This document shows positions 18,301 to 26,662 of a stretch of DNA of 36,179 nt, piece by piece. This stretch comes from Microcoleus sp. FACHB-1515. GTDB lineage: Bacteria; Cyanobacteriota; Cyanobacteriia; Elainellales; Elainellaceae. The notes beneath the pieces were generated by a model. The model made no database searches and had not been told where the DNA came from. It was given only the letters and a program-made list of their open reading frames with translations. The translations under genes and the position numbers were made by a program. Position 1 is the first letter of the stretch. Every line of letters starts with the position of its first letter. The DNA lies in the NCBI RefSeq assembly GCF_014696105.1, contig NZ_JACJPO010000090.1, positions 1 to 36,179 of the forward strand. The letters are read 5' to 3'.

Positions 18301-21247
18301 AGAATCTAGAGGAAAGTGGTTTCAATCCCTGAAAGGGTTTGGAGTCGATCGCAATCTTCGCAGTCAACTAGAATTGCGTACAGGCGACGTTTTGTTTCAA
18401 TCCCTGAAAGGGTTTGGAGTCGATCGCAATACAGGGTCGCGATCGCTGTACGGTGGATTCAGCCAGTTTCAATCCCTGAAAGGGTTTGGAGTCGATCGCA
18501 ATGCAGCAATAAACTTACCTGCTAGCTTAAATAATGAGTTTCAATCCCTGAAAGGGTTTGGAGTCGATCGCAATGCATTAGCAGCGCTAGGAGGAATCAT
18601 ACAAGACTTGAGTTTCAATCCCTGAAAGGGTTTGGAGTCGATCGCAATCTAAAGGAATATTAAAAAAACTTTGGATGTTATTAGTTTCAATCCCTGAAAG
18701 GGTTTGGAGTCGATCGCAATTTGTCGCTTTGTAAAAAATTCTTCTATTTCTTGCAGATGAAAGTTTCAATCCCTGAAAGGGTTTGGAGTCGATCGCAATG
18801 AGGATTTGACTTGAGTAGGGCAGGGTTATCGTAGTTTCAATCCCTGAAAGGGTTTGGAGTCGATCGCAATCCGTTCCCGTTCCGTTTCAGTGGGGATTCG
18901 CTTGCCTGTTTCAATCCCTGAAAGGGTTTGGAGTCGATCGCAATCTTGCGATGCATCCATTCTGACAAACAGTTGATTGTTTCAATCCCTGAAAGGGTTT
19001 GGAGTCGATCGCAATCGCTTGAATGCGTTCAATTTGTTTGAATCCATTTTGTTTCAATCCCTGAAAGGGTTTGGAGTCGATCGCAATGTTTTCAATCGCA
19101 GTTGGCAGAGAAAAGCTGCGTAGTTTCAATCCCTGAAAGGGTTTGGAGTCGATCGCAATGAGGTGCTTTAGGTGCAGGAGTGCGGTTGAAGATGTTTCAA
19201 TCCCTGAAAGGGTTTGGAGTCGATCGCAATGCATCATGACGCTTAGCTGCATTCCACCTATCAGGTTTCAATCCCTGAAAGGGTTTGGAGTCGATCGCAA
19301 TCAGCTAAGCTTGCTCGATCTGCTGATTCCGGCGTAGTTTCAATCCCTGAAAGGGTTTGGAGTCGATCGCAATGAGCCTACTGCACCCCGTGCCACTGGC
19401 AGAGTTCGTTTCAATCCCTGAAAGGGTTTGGAGTCGATCGCAATCGATTCAGCAATACAATCGCTGGCTGGTTGAAGCGGGTTTCAATCCCTGAAAGGGT
19501 TTGGAGTCGATCGCAATTCGATTTCCCATCAAATTGAGGTTTTTGCCGATCGGTTTCAATCCCTGAAAGGGTTTGGAGTCGATCGCAATCTCAGGATTCA
19601 TGTTTTTGTCTCTTTTGTTTTAATTGTTTCAATCCCTGAAAGGGTTTGGAGTCGATCGCAATTTTTTGAAGTTCATCGATCGTTACTTGCAGCGCGGTTT
19701 CAATCCCTGAAAGGGTTTGGAGTCGATCGCAATGAGGAAAAAGCCAGGGGAGAACAACGCCGAGCCGGTTTCAATCCCTGAAAGGGTTTGGAGTCGATCG
19801 CAATCTCGAATAAGGTTGCTGCTGCTGCAATTGCTTTGGTTTCAATCCCTGAAAGGGTTTGGAGTCGATCGCAATATTTTCAGTATCCATCGCCAATCCC
19901 TTGACAACAGTTTCAATCCCTGAAAGGGTTTGGAGTCGATCGCAATATGTGGTGTTGAGCTTGTTTCGATCGGTTAATCTGTTTCAATCCCTGAAAGGGT
20001 TTGGAGTCGATCGCAATTTGGAAGTTGCCAACTTCTAGAAATTCTGCATGAGTGTTTCAATCCCTGAAAGGGTTTGGAGTCGATCGCAATGACGAGCAGC
20101 TAAAGCTTGCACTTTGGGAAAGCAGGGTTTCAATCCCTGAAAGGGTTTGGAGTCGATCGCAATCCTCGATCGAAATCCCCGACACGATCGCCGCTGGTGT
20201 TTCAATCCCTGAAAGGGTTTGGAGTCGATCGCAATCGCTGATGATTCAACAGGCAGCGATCGACGGGAAGGTTTCAATCCCTGAAAGGGTTTGGAGTCGA
20301 TCGCAATAGTACACTTTCACCCTAGATGGTGTTGGATTTGAGTTTCAATCCCTGAAAGGGTTTGGAGTCGATCGCAATTCCATCTGCATTTCTGCCAGTC
20401 GAAGGAGGAGTAAGTTTCAATCCCTGAAAGGGTTTGGAGTCGATCGCAATAAGGAAGATTAACCCAAAAAGCGAAACAAGCAAGTTTCAATCCCTGAAAG
20501 GGTTTGGAGTCGATCGCAATAAACTTCATCTCTCGCAACTACAGCGGCGTGAAAGTTTCAATCCCTGAAAGGGTTTGGAGTCGATCGCAATGTTTGCACA
20601 GCAACTCGCGGCAGAATCAAGCGTTGGTTTCAATCCCTGAAAGGGTTTGGAGTCGATCGCAATAAGATGCCTGCTACACCTGCGGCATCCTGATGGGTTT
20701 CAATCCCTGAAAGGGTTTGGAGTCGATCGCAATTGGGCAAAAATCAGCAAAGTTGGATCAGTTGCAGCCGTTTCAATCCCTGAAAGGGTTTGGAGTCGAT
20801 CGCAATTCCAAGCTTTTGACAGTCAGGCAGAAGTCAATGTGTTTCAATCCCTGAAAGGGTTTGGAGTCGATCGCAATACCGGAGCGATGCAGCAGGTTGA
20901 GCAGCAGCAGATCCAAGTTGCAAGTTTCAATCCCTGAAAGGGTTTGGAGTCGATCGCAATCGAATTCATTGCCCAGTCACAAGGCATTACCGAAGTTTCA
21001 ATCCCTGAAAGGGTTTGGAGTCGATCGCAATCTGTTGCGGTGTAGGTTGGAATATTGCTGGTATTGTTTCAATCCCTGAAAGGGTTTGGAGTCGATCGCA
21101 ATGCGTTCTACGCAGCGCGATCGGTTTGCGTTCGCAAGTTTCAATCCCTGAAAGGGTTTGGAGTCGATCGCAATTGCGAACTTTGCTGCTTTGGAATCAA
21201 GGCGCTAGAAGTTTCAATCCCTGAAAGGGTTTGGAGTCGATCGCAAT
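15370..21247 (-). CRISPR. CRISPR array 1: 81 full repeats plus a 15-nt terminal remnant
   Basis: By my count there are 81 identical 37-nt repeats, the first in window order at 15421-15457 and the last at 21211-21247, with spacers of about 33-43 nt. On the plus strand the repeat starts GTTTCAATCCCTGAAAGGGT and ends in GATCGCAAT. The complement ends in ATTGAAAC, the usual 8-nt crRNA handle, so transcription is on the minus strand and the leader lies at 21248 and beyond. The inner CCCT-TTC-AGGG forms a short hairpin for Cas6. The distal end is a repeat remnant (GGAGTCGATCGCAAT, 15370-15384) followed by a 36-nt spacer. The remnant merges with the truncated topoisomerase gene. I noticed no repeat variants. 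Confidence 0.98.
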
Positions 21248-21528
21248 GGCGGAAGTCTGGAACGGCCACTGTATGTAGTTTTCGAGGTTCGATCGCGCGG
21301 AATTAGAAGAAATCGGCTGTTTCAATTATGCCTCATGTTTTGCTGATAGAAGTTAAATCACTGTAATGTATGCTGTGTATGACTTTGAACGATTGCGCGG
21401 ATCGATCGACCCATCAGATCAGCTAAAACACTCAACCCACATGCAATTCAGCCTACACACAAATAGATTTGAATTGAACACCTACCCATTCGCGCAAACG
21501 CTCCCCAATTGGATTGTCGTGCTTCTCT
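21248..21528 (-). promoter_or_regulatory. Leader of CRISPR array 1
   Basis: This is the 281-bp gap between the first transcribed repeat and the stop of the WYL gene. Read on the minus strand, it contains a 31-nt segment at 21269-21299 ending AAAACTACATACAG, 21 bp before the first repeat. The same segment, with two differences, stands 21 bp before array 2 at 32653-32683. A stretch TAATTGAAACAG at about 21319-21330 imitates the end of a repeat. I cannot define the promoter precisely. Confidence 0.75.
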
Positions 21529-22386
21529 TCATGATTCAGTGTATCGATCGAGCAGGGTGGTGATTTCTTGCCGAAAGCGATCGCGCACCAGTTCAGGTGA
21601 AATAATGACGCAGTCTTTACCGTAAGGCAAGATATCTCGAAACAGCCAGAATGTACTGGAAACCTGTCGAATCACACGTCGGACTTGAGGACGTTCCGGT
21701 AGCCACTCCACCCGCTTATCTTCCGATCGCGCTTGATAGGCAAACGCCAGTCTTTCAAAAAGCTGCATCTCCACATCAACCAAATCGAGTCGATCGCGCC
21801 ACTCGCCTTTCAGTCCGCTTACTGCCGCATCCAAAATGCGATCGAGCCTCAGCGTCCAGTTATGTTGCAGCGGTGGAATGTCTTGATTGCCCGCCGTTTC
21901 CTCGCACCAGCAGTCGAGGTAGTAACGTTTTTCTCGAAAGACAATTTGGGCGTGGTAAATCGAGAAGGTGAGCAGGCGATCGGCGGCATCTCGATACGCC
22001 AGTTGAAACGGTTGCTGACGACGAATGAATTGCTCTAGCCGCACCTGCCAAGCTGCCGGAGGATTGCCCAAAAACTGTTCAAGTTCGCTGCGGGCTGGGA
22101 ATGTTAGTTCAGTTCGCTCTAGCAGCAGTTGGGCGATCGCCTCCGCTTCCAGCAGTTGACCTGTATCAATCAGGGCGCGACGTGCCTGCTGAAGCGCTTG
22201 AATACGACTGCTAGACCAATCGTTGTTGCGTCCAATTTGCAGTTCTCGCCGAGCGATCGCCTCGACAAGACGGGAAATATTTGGGCGATCGCCCCACAGC
22301 ATTCCTTGCTCGGCCGCAATCTGCTCTAGCTGGGCTTTATCTCGATCGGAAATTGAAAGTGTAATCGACTGTCCCCGACGACCCAT
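21529..22386 (-). CDS. WYL-domain transcriptional regulator of the CRISPR locus
   Basis: 285 residues. The N-terminus (SITLSISDRDKAQLEQIAAE...NISRLVEAIARRELQ) looks like a ribbon-helix-helix or similar DNA-binding segment. The middle carries a WYL-type domain (FQLAYRDAADRLLTFSIYHA, EKRYYLDCWCEE), and the C-terminus matches the WCX-like extension. Related WYL proteins sit beside cyanobacterial type I-D loci, and Sll7009 of Synechocystis 6803 represses its I-D array. The gene is divergent from the cas operon, and the 337-bp gap to orf55 holds a minimal CRISPR-like unit and the cas promoter. It may control the operon, the arrays or the small RNA, probably in response to a nucleic-acid or nucleotide ligand. 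Confidence 0.88.
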   Translation of the reverse strand: MGRRGQSITLSISDRDKAQLEQIAAEQGMLWGDRPNISRLVEAIARRELQIGRNNDWSSSRIQALQQARRALIDTGQLLEAEAIAQLLLERTELTFPARSELEQFLGNPPAAWQVRLEQFIRRQQPFQLAYRDAADRLLTFSIYHAQIVFREKRYYLDCWCEETAGNQDIPPLQHNWTLRLDRILDAAVSGLKGEWRDRLDLVDVEMQLFERLAFAYQARSEDKRVEWLPERPQVRRVIRQVSSTFWLFRDILPYGKDCVIISPELVRDRFRQEITTLLDRYTES

Positions 22387-22480
22387 AAAACCTCAAAAGT
22401 GTACGTTCACTTTGTCCTTGACGCTTCCTATTGTGGATGCCAAGATAAATGCAACGCAAGGCGATCGGCACAGAAAAAGC

Positions 22481-22511
22481 AAGAAAAAAGCCAGAGGACT
22501 TTTCCCCTGGC
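22481..22511 (-). terminator. Intrinsic terminator of the mini-CRISPR transcript
   Basis: A 9-bp stem (22503-22511 with 22490-22498, one G-T pair) around a 4-nt loop is followed on the minus strand by TTTTTTCTT (22489-22481). There is no T-run on the plus side, so it acts on minus-strand transcription only. It lies immediately after the second repeat-like element, so it would end a short RNA containing the repeat-spacer-repeat unit before the WYL gene. Confidence 0.85.
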
Positions 22512-22605
22512 CTAGTAATCCCTGAAAGGGTTTGATTTTTGCTAGAAGCTCCGGTCTACATAGAACACTAGTTTCAATCTCTGAAAGAGCTTAATTTTTT
22601 GGAGC
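22511..22605 (-). ncRNA. Solitary diverged repeat-spacer-repeat unit (CreR/CreA-like crRNA)
   Basis: On the minus strand, 22594-22571 is a diverged repeat containing GCTCTTTCAGAG and ending in GATTGAAAC. Next comes a 37-nt spacer (22570-22534) starting TAGTGTTCTATGTAGACC. A second, partial repeat (22533-22517, AAACCCTTTCAGGGATT) lacks the GAAAC handle. In the first repeat the hairpin CCCT/AGGG of the arrays has become CTCT/AGAG, a compensatory pair change that keeps the stem for Cas6. A weak promoter (TTGAAC near 22639-22634, TAGAAT at 22614-22609) precedes it and an intrinsic terminator follows it. The unit should give one Cas6-processed guide of unusual kind. Its spacer start matches the cas promoter region behind a GTT PAM. 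Regulatory crRNA-like RNAs (CreA, CreR) in other CRISPR types share this layout. The function here is inferred. Confidence 0.8.
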
Positions 22606-22652
22606 GTGATTCTATCTTAACTGAGTTGGAGGAGTTCAAAGAGTTGAAAAAT

Positions 22653-22671
22653 TCTATATAGAACACTAAAC
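22653..22671 (-). promoter_or_regulatory. Predicted target site of the crRNA-like RNA, with GTT PAM
   Basis: The minus strand reads GTT (22671-22669) followed by TAGTGTTCTATATAGA (22668-22653). This equals the first 16 nt of the mini-CRISPR spacer except position 12 (A instead of G). Matching ends soon after. GTN is the known PAM class of type I-D, and every sixth base is unpaired in type I effectors, so the mismatch should cost little. Such partial pairing would favour binding without full interference. Confidence 0.7.
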
Positions 22672-22689
22672 GAAAAATTGGGTTATACT
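22661..22689 (+). promoter_or_regulatory. Candidate promoter of the cas operon
   Basis: TATACT at 22684-22689 is a good -10 box. With a 17-bp spacer the -35 would lie at 22661-22666 (GAACAC, a poor match), so an activator or weak basal strength is possible. The expected start near 22696 leaves a leader of about 28 nt with CGGAGG before orf55. The -35 zone lies inside the predicted crRNA-like target site. Confidence 0.5.
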
Positions 22690-22723
22690 GTGCGGTAGGA
22701 ATTTTCCCACCGGAGGCTGTTCT

Positions 22724-22891
22724 ATGGAGAGTTCGATCGACCTGATTGCTCAACAGATCGCTGAATACGCCGCAAGAATTGAAGAGTACAAACGGGAGAT
22801 CTTGCGACTACGCAGAGCAATTCAAGCATTGAGTTGGCGAGCAGTGGAAGCAGATGACGGTGAAATTACACATTTTGACGACATTGATTGA
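22724..22891 (+). CDS. Small helical protein (55 aa) leading the cas operon
   Basis: The ATG at 22724 has a strong GGAGG seven bases upstream, and the frame runs 55 codons to the TGA at 22889-22891. The peptide starts MESSIDLIAQQIAEYAARIE, continues with a charged helix (YKREILRLRRAIQALSWRAV) and ends in an acidic tail (DDGEITHFDDID). It looks like a short coiled coil. I recognise no family. It is the first gene after the predicted cas promoter, and its stop overlaps a possible TTG start of cas10d (22888), so translation may be coupled. Roles as a leader peptide, regulator or small effector partner are all open. Confidence 0.7.
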   Translation: MESSIDLIAQQIAEYAARIEEYKREILRLRRAIQALSWRAVEADDGEITHFDDID

Positions 22892-22914
22892 CTCACGCAG
22901 CTAGGTATCTACAG

Positions 22915-25602
22915 ATGTCCTTGTTCGATCTCGCTTCTCCATCGCTTGACGATCGCTACTTCCAAAACATTCGCCCAACGCTCTACAGGCTGCATGGCAA
23001 GCACCGACAGACGGGAGTTCGCGAGAGTCGTACCTTAGCCGAACATTTAGATTCTGCGTGTCAGTTTGCTTTGACGGTGAGCCGTTTGGCGCAAGTCCCG
23101 GAACCGCAACGAGGCGTAATTTTGGCGGCGACTGCCGTTCACGACCTCAATAAGCTAGAGGGCGCAAATGGGCGGAATGTCAAGACGCTGGCGCGACAAG
23201 CTTTTTTAAAGCAGCAGTTGTCGCAAGCTGGCGTGAGCGATCTGGTTCAAACGGAGGCGGATTTGGAATTAGTCCGCAAGCTGATTGAGCGACATTCCGC
23301 CCATCATGTCACCGACGGGACTCGCTTTTTGCCAGAAGATCCGCGTATTGAGCAGTGGGCATCGATCGTGCGGGCAGCCGATTCGCTCGATTTAGAACTA
23401 CCCGCAGAAAAGCTGATTCCAAAAATCCGGGCTGAGTTAATTCACGCGCTCGATCGCCCCTGTGAGCTGTATCGAATTCGAGCCACCGAGGATCGTGGCT
23501 ACATAACGTCGCTGTTACTCAGTGCCTGCGAAGAAGTGCTGCATCAGCATCAATACAATGTGCTAGCGATCTTTCCAGATGGCATTTTGGTGGAAGGAGC
23601 CAAGGCGATCGACTTGACGATGGACATTGCTGCCGCTTGGCAAACTAAAATCGATCAGGTCTTTGGCGGCAATATTGAGCAGTTGGTGAGAGCAACCAAA
23701 GACGGCATCAAGATTTCCAACCAGGCCGTGCAGCACGATCGCGATCAAGTGTTAACGGTTGTGCTGGCACTGCTTGAGAAAAAGAAAGCTGGATTCAAGC
23801 AGGAAAAGCTTCAAGGCGATATTGAAAAATGGGGCAGTCAAAAAGTGGATGCGATCGCCCTTGAAGCTGCGCGATCGGCAGGATTAATTGCGGCCACTAC
23901 TGCTGAAGAGTTTGGCATTTCAGAAGGCATGAAGGCGGCTTATCTCAGCTACCGCGAAGTCGAACCAGTCCTAACACCGAAGCAAGTTTGGGATCGAATT
24001 GCCGCTCATGTCGGATTGTCAGAGCAACAGCGGCTCGCACTCGAACCGTTTGACGCGCTATATGGACGATCGCTGTTTGCTGCCAAAGCTGCCAATGGAA
24101 TGACCGGAGTGATTGCCGCGCTGCAAGAGTCTTTAGAACTGCGTGGAGCGGAATCGAATTCTACCGAAGTTTCAGAGGAGATCATATCAGCGGTGCGGCG
24201 ATCGCTTAGCTGTCCATTTGTTCAAAATCCGACGGGTCAAGATGAACTGACGGCTTATATTGAAGCCAATCCCCGACAGCGCTGCTCGCTGGGTGCAACG
24301 ATGAGCGAAACAAGTCCCCTGAGTTCTGACAAAATGCCGATCGGAACAAAGGTGCAAATGTTTTCCAATCGCTTGCCTGGAGGCATGACCAGCGATCCGG
24401 TGCGGCAGGCTGAACCAATGGCAGCACTGGCCTATCAATTGATGAGCGTTGGCGCTCACTTTCCCGCTGCTAAAAAAGAGCCGCCGTACTATTTGCACTT
24501 TGCTTTGCCAGCAGGCTCTTGTCCGGAACTGCTAAGAATCTGGCGAGACTGGTTAAAGGCAACCGCAGACATTAATGTAGGAGGCGGGCCAGTTATTATT
24601 GATGAATTAAAGCTTTATCGCGATCGAGAACTGGTCTTTAAACCGCATAAAGTTGTCGGCTTTGCACTGCCAAAACGTCGTGATTTTGTTCACTCAACGG
24701 TGACAATTCCAATCACTTGGGGAGAAACAACGGCCTCGCTAGCACTGTTAAAATCGTTGCGACTTGCGCTAGAACTTGCCCTTGCACCTGAGTTTGGATT
24801 TCCGTTTGTCCTCAGTGCTGGCCTACAGGTAGAAACAACCACGCAAACTTTTGGGCGCATTGAAGGAATTCCCTCGACACTACAGCCACTTTTGCAGCTT
24901 GGAGATTCTTCAATTGGGTTGATGAGTCGATCGCAAGCAGAAGAAGTTTTGAAGCGATTGCGATGTCTTTCAGAAATGGCGGTCGCGATCGTTAGCCTAT
25001 CCAAAATTGATGACTGTCTGTACGATTTAGCTCGTGCTTGCGCTCAACCGTTCAGCCTGTATTTTGTTTTACTGCGCTGGATTTTGCGCGAACAAGACGA
25101 GCCAAATCTTGTTTTCAACTGGACGCGAATTCGGAAGCCATTAAACACGCTGTTGGAGAGCCTTATGCCGAATGACAATTCTGCTTTAACTCAATATCTT
25201 AAAGCAGCAGCCCAGATTGCAGCATCACATCGACTTTGGGGCAGTTCCGACGATAAACGGACATCGCTCGCGGAGCCTTTCACAGAGTTAATTGCTGCAA
25301 TTCGCTCCCAAAAATCCTACATGGATTTAGAGTTTTTGTTTGGTGCGCTTGTGAAGAAGTATCATATTCGGCTCGATCGAATTGATAAAGGGTATATCAA
25401 GTTTGACAATGTAAAAGATTTTTACAACATTCTTCGCAAGCTCTATGAAGAGGTTTATCAGGGTCGCCCTGAAAAATTGCTGAGCGATCAAAAGAATCTT
25501 GAAGCAGCTTATTTGTTTTTCCTGCAAGAAGCACGTCGAGAACTGTGGGAAGAGCGCAACAAAAACAAGCAGACTAAACAGGCCGATGAATCTGCTGCCT
25601 AA
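22915..25602 (+). CDS. cas10d: Type I-D large subunit Cas10d (Csc3) with HD nuclease
   Basis: 895 residues from the ATG at 22915 (MSLFDLASPS); a TTG at 22888, overlapping the stop of orf55, would add nine. The N-terminal HD domain has His44, HD at 76-77 (AVHDLNKLEG), HSAHH at 127-131 and Asp156 in AADSLD, so the nuclease residues are present. In type I-D this HD domain supplies the DNA-cutting activity that sits on Cas3 in other type I systems. Family-typical segments follow, such as PIGTKVQMFSNRLPGGMTSD near residue 480. The C-terminal 145 residues, from Met751, can be made separately as the small subunit. The gene leads the effector operon cas10d-csc2-csc1-cas3, and csc2 starts 37 bp downstream. 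Confidence 0.96.
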   Translation: MSLFDLASPSLDDRYFQNIRPTLYRLHGKHRQTGVRESRTLAEHLDSACQFALTVSRLAQVPEPQRGVILAATAVHDLNKLEGANGRNVKTLARQAFLKQQLSQAGVSDLVQTEADLELVRKLIERHSAHHVTDGTRFLPEDPRIEQWASIVRAADSLDLELPAEKLIPKIRAELIHALDRPCELYRIRATEDRGYITSLLLSACEEVLHQHQYNVLAIFPDGILVEGAKAIDLTMDIAAAWQTKIDQVFGGNIEQLVRATKDGIKISNQAVQHDRDQVLTVVLALLEKKKAGFKQEKLQGDIEKWGSQKVDAIALEAARSAGLIAATTAEEFGISEGMKAAYLSYREVEPVLTPKQVWDRIAAHVGLSEQQRLALEPFDALYGRSLFAAKAANGMTGVIAALQESLELRGAESNSTEVSEEIISAVRRSLSCPFVQNPTGQDELTAYIEANPRQRCSLGATMSETSPLSSDKMPIGTKVQMFSNRLPGGMTSDPVRQAEPMAALAYQLMSVGAHFPAAKKEPPYYLHFALPAGSCPELLRIWRDWLKATADINVGGGPVIIDELKLYRDRELVFKPHKVVGFALPKRRDFVHSTVTIPITWGETTASLALLKSLRLALELALAPEFGFPFVLSAGLQVETTTQTFGRIEGIPSTLQPLLQLGDSSIGLMSRSQAEEVLKRLRCLSEMAVAIVSLSKIDDCLYDLARACAQPFSLYFVLLRWILREQDEPNLVFNWTRIRKPLNTLLESLMPNDNSALTQYLKAAAQIAASHRLWGSSDDKRTSLAEPFTELIAAIRSQKSYMDLEFLFGALVKKYHIRLDRIDKGYIKFDNVKDFYNILRKLYEEVYQGRPEKLLSDQKNLEAAYLFFLQEARRELWEERNKNKQTKQADESAA
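25165..25602 (+). CDS. cas11d: Internal start: predicted small subunit Cas11d
   Basis: An in-frame ATG at 25165 within cas10d is preceded by GGAGAG with four bases between (GGAGAGCCTTATG). This is a stronger ribosome site than that of cas10d itself. It would yield 145 residues, starting MPNDNSALTQYLKAAAQIAA, that are largely helical and basic. Independent translation of a Cas11d small subunit from the 3' part of cas10d is known for the Synechocystis type I-D system. The size and position here fit. The product would line the Cascade backbone and hold the non-target strand. Confidence 0.75.
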   Translation: MPNDNSALTQYLKAAAQIAASHRLWGSSDDKRTSLAEPFTELIAAIRSQKSYMDLEFLFGALVKKYHIRLDRIDKGYIKFDNVKDFYNILRKLYEEVYQGRPEKLLSDQKNLEAAYLFFLQEARRELWEERNKNKQTKQADESAA

Positions 25603-25639
25603 CTTCTAATCGTTTTGTTCACTACTGGAGAAAATTACC

Positions 25640-26659
25640 ATGTCGATCGAAAAACTGAATCCATTCTTTGCTCCCACCTATGAAAACTTTCCAAAAGGGC
25701 GATCGATCGGACTGGTCGTTTTGAGAACATCGCTGTCTGAATTGATTCTGCGAACAGAGGGGACGGGCGAACCGATGTGCCGTGAATTTGTCCAAGCAGG
25801 GCAAACAGACAAGCAAATTGTGCAACGTCTTGTCATAACGAAGCGCAAACAAATTGCACCTGAGCGTCGCAAAGGACGTGAACACCTTCGCGCTCAAGAC
25901 TTGTTGCGCCTTAACAAAGACGGTTTGCCCTGTTCACTCAACACCAATGCGCCCTGCGAAATGTGCATTGACTGTTTTCTTTACGGATTCGCTGCTGGAG
26001 GCGGAGGCGCACAGAAAAGCCGCATTTGGACAGAGGATGCATTCAGCATTTTGACTGCAACAGATACACTAGGCGATCGCACAATCAATGCCATTTTTGA
26101 AACCGGAACAATGCGCGATGAAAAAGGCAATGCTTCCACCGCATTGAACACCAGCGAGTACATCAAACCTGGCGTTCATTTTCTCGATGTTGTGACTTTA
26201 AAAGATGTGACTGCTGACGAGTTTCGATATATTCTCGGCAACATTTTGTTGACCAGTCGATACGGCGCAGTATCCAGTCGGGTTGGGCGCATGGAGAATC
26301 AAATTCTCGGCATTTTCGCTGGCATTGCTGAATTGCCAAGTTCCCTAGAATTGGTACAAGCTGTTCACGATCGATTCGCTAGCAACCAGAAACCTTTAGA
26401 ACATCCGCTCGACAATGGCGACCTCATTGAGGCAACTCAGCAAACGATTTTCCAATGGACAAATCGCCGAGGTATTTCCCTCCAATTGTCTGATCAAGAG
26501 TTGGCCGCAGTCATTGCCGATGTCGATCGCCACTGGTCTGATTCAGAACGAGAAATTTTCTTAAAGCGACTGGATGAAGCTTATGAACCTTTTCGACAAT
26601 TGAATGAAACCAAGAAAGCGAAAGGTAAGAAAAAAGATGCCGTTGAAGCTGGGAGCTAG
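25640..26659 (+). CDS. csc2: Type I-D backbone subunit Csc2 (Cas7d)
   Basis: 339 residues. The ATG at 25640 follows GGAG at about 9 nt. Csc2 is the RAMP-fold Cas7 of type I-D and binds the crRNA spacer as a helical filament. Landmarks are a zinc-binding Cys cluster at 98-112 (CSLNTNAPCEMCIDC), the glycine-rich FAAGGGGAQKSR stretch after it, and the conserved TSRYGAVSSRVGRMENQILG region at about 209-228. The C-terminus ends in a lysine-rich tail. It is the second gene of the effector operon, and only three bases separate it from csc1. Confidence 0.96.
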   Translation: MSIEKLNPFFAPTYENFPKGRSIGLVVLRTSLSELILRTEGTGEPMCREFVQAGQTDKQIVQRLVITKRKQIAPERRKGREHLRAQDLLRLNKDGLPCSLNTNAPCEMCIDCFLYGFAAGGGGAQKSRIWTEDAFSILTATDTLGDRTINAIFETGTMRDEKGNASTALNTSEYIKPGVHFLDVVTLKDVTADEFRYILGNILLTSRYGAVSSRVGRMENQILGIFAGIAELPSSLELVQAVHDRFASNQKPLEHPLDNGDLIEATQQTIFQWTNRRGISLQLSDQELAAVIADVDRHWSDSEREIFLKRLDEAYEPFRQLNETKKAKGKKKDAVEAGS

Positions 26660-26662
26660 TGA

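Noticed and set aside
15731-21306. Many open frames inside CRISPR array 1 on both strands
   Set aside because: They translate the repeat itself (recurring FQSLKGFGVDRN or CDRLQTLSGIET) and have no ribosome sites. They are by-products of a 37-nt repeat without stops in several frames.
21366-21563. Small plus-strand frame in leader 1
   Set aside because: It has no ribosome site and no recognisable sequence, and it overlaps the WYL gene end and the leader.
22511-22594. Mini-CRISPR as a simple remnant of an array end
   Set aside because: A remnant would not be expected to keep the hairpin by paired changes, have its own terminator and carry a spacer whose seed matches a PAM-flanked site 83 bp away in the cas promoter region.
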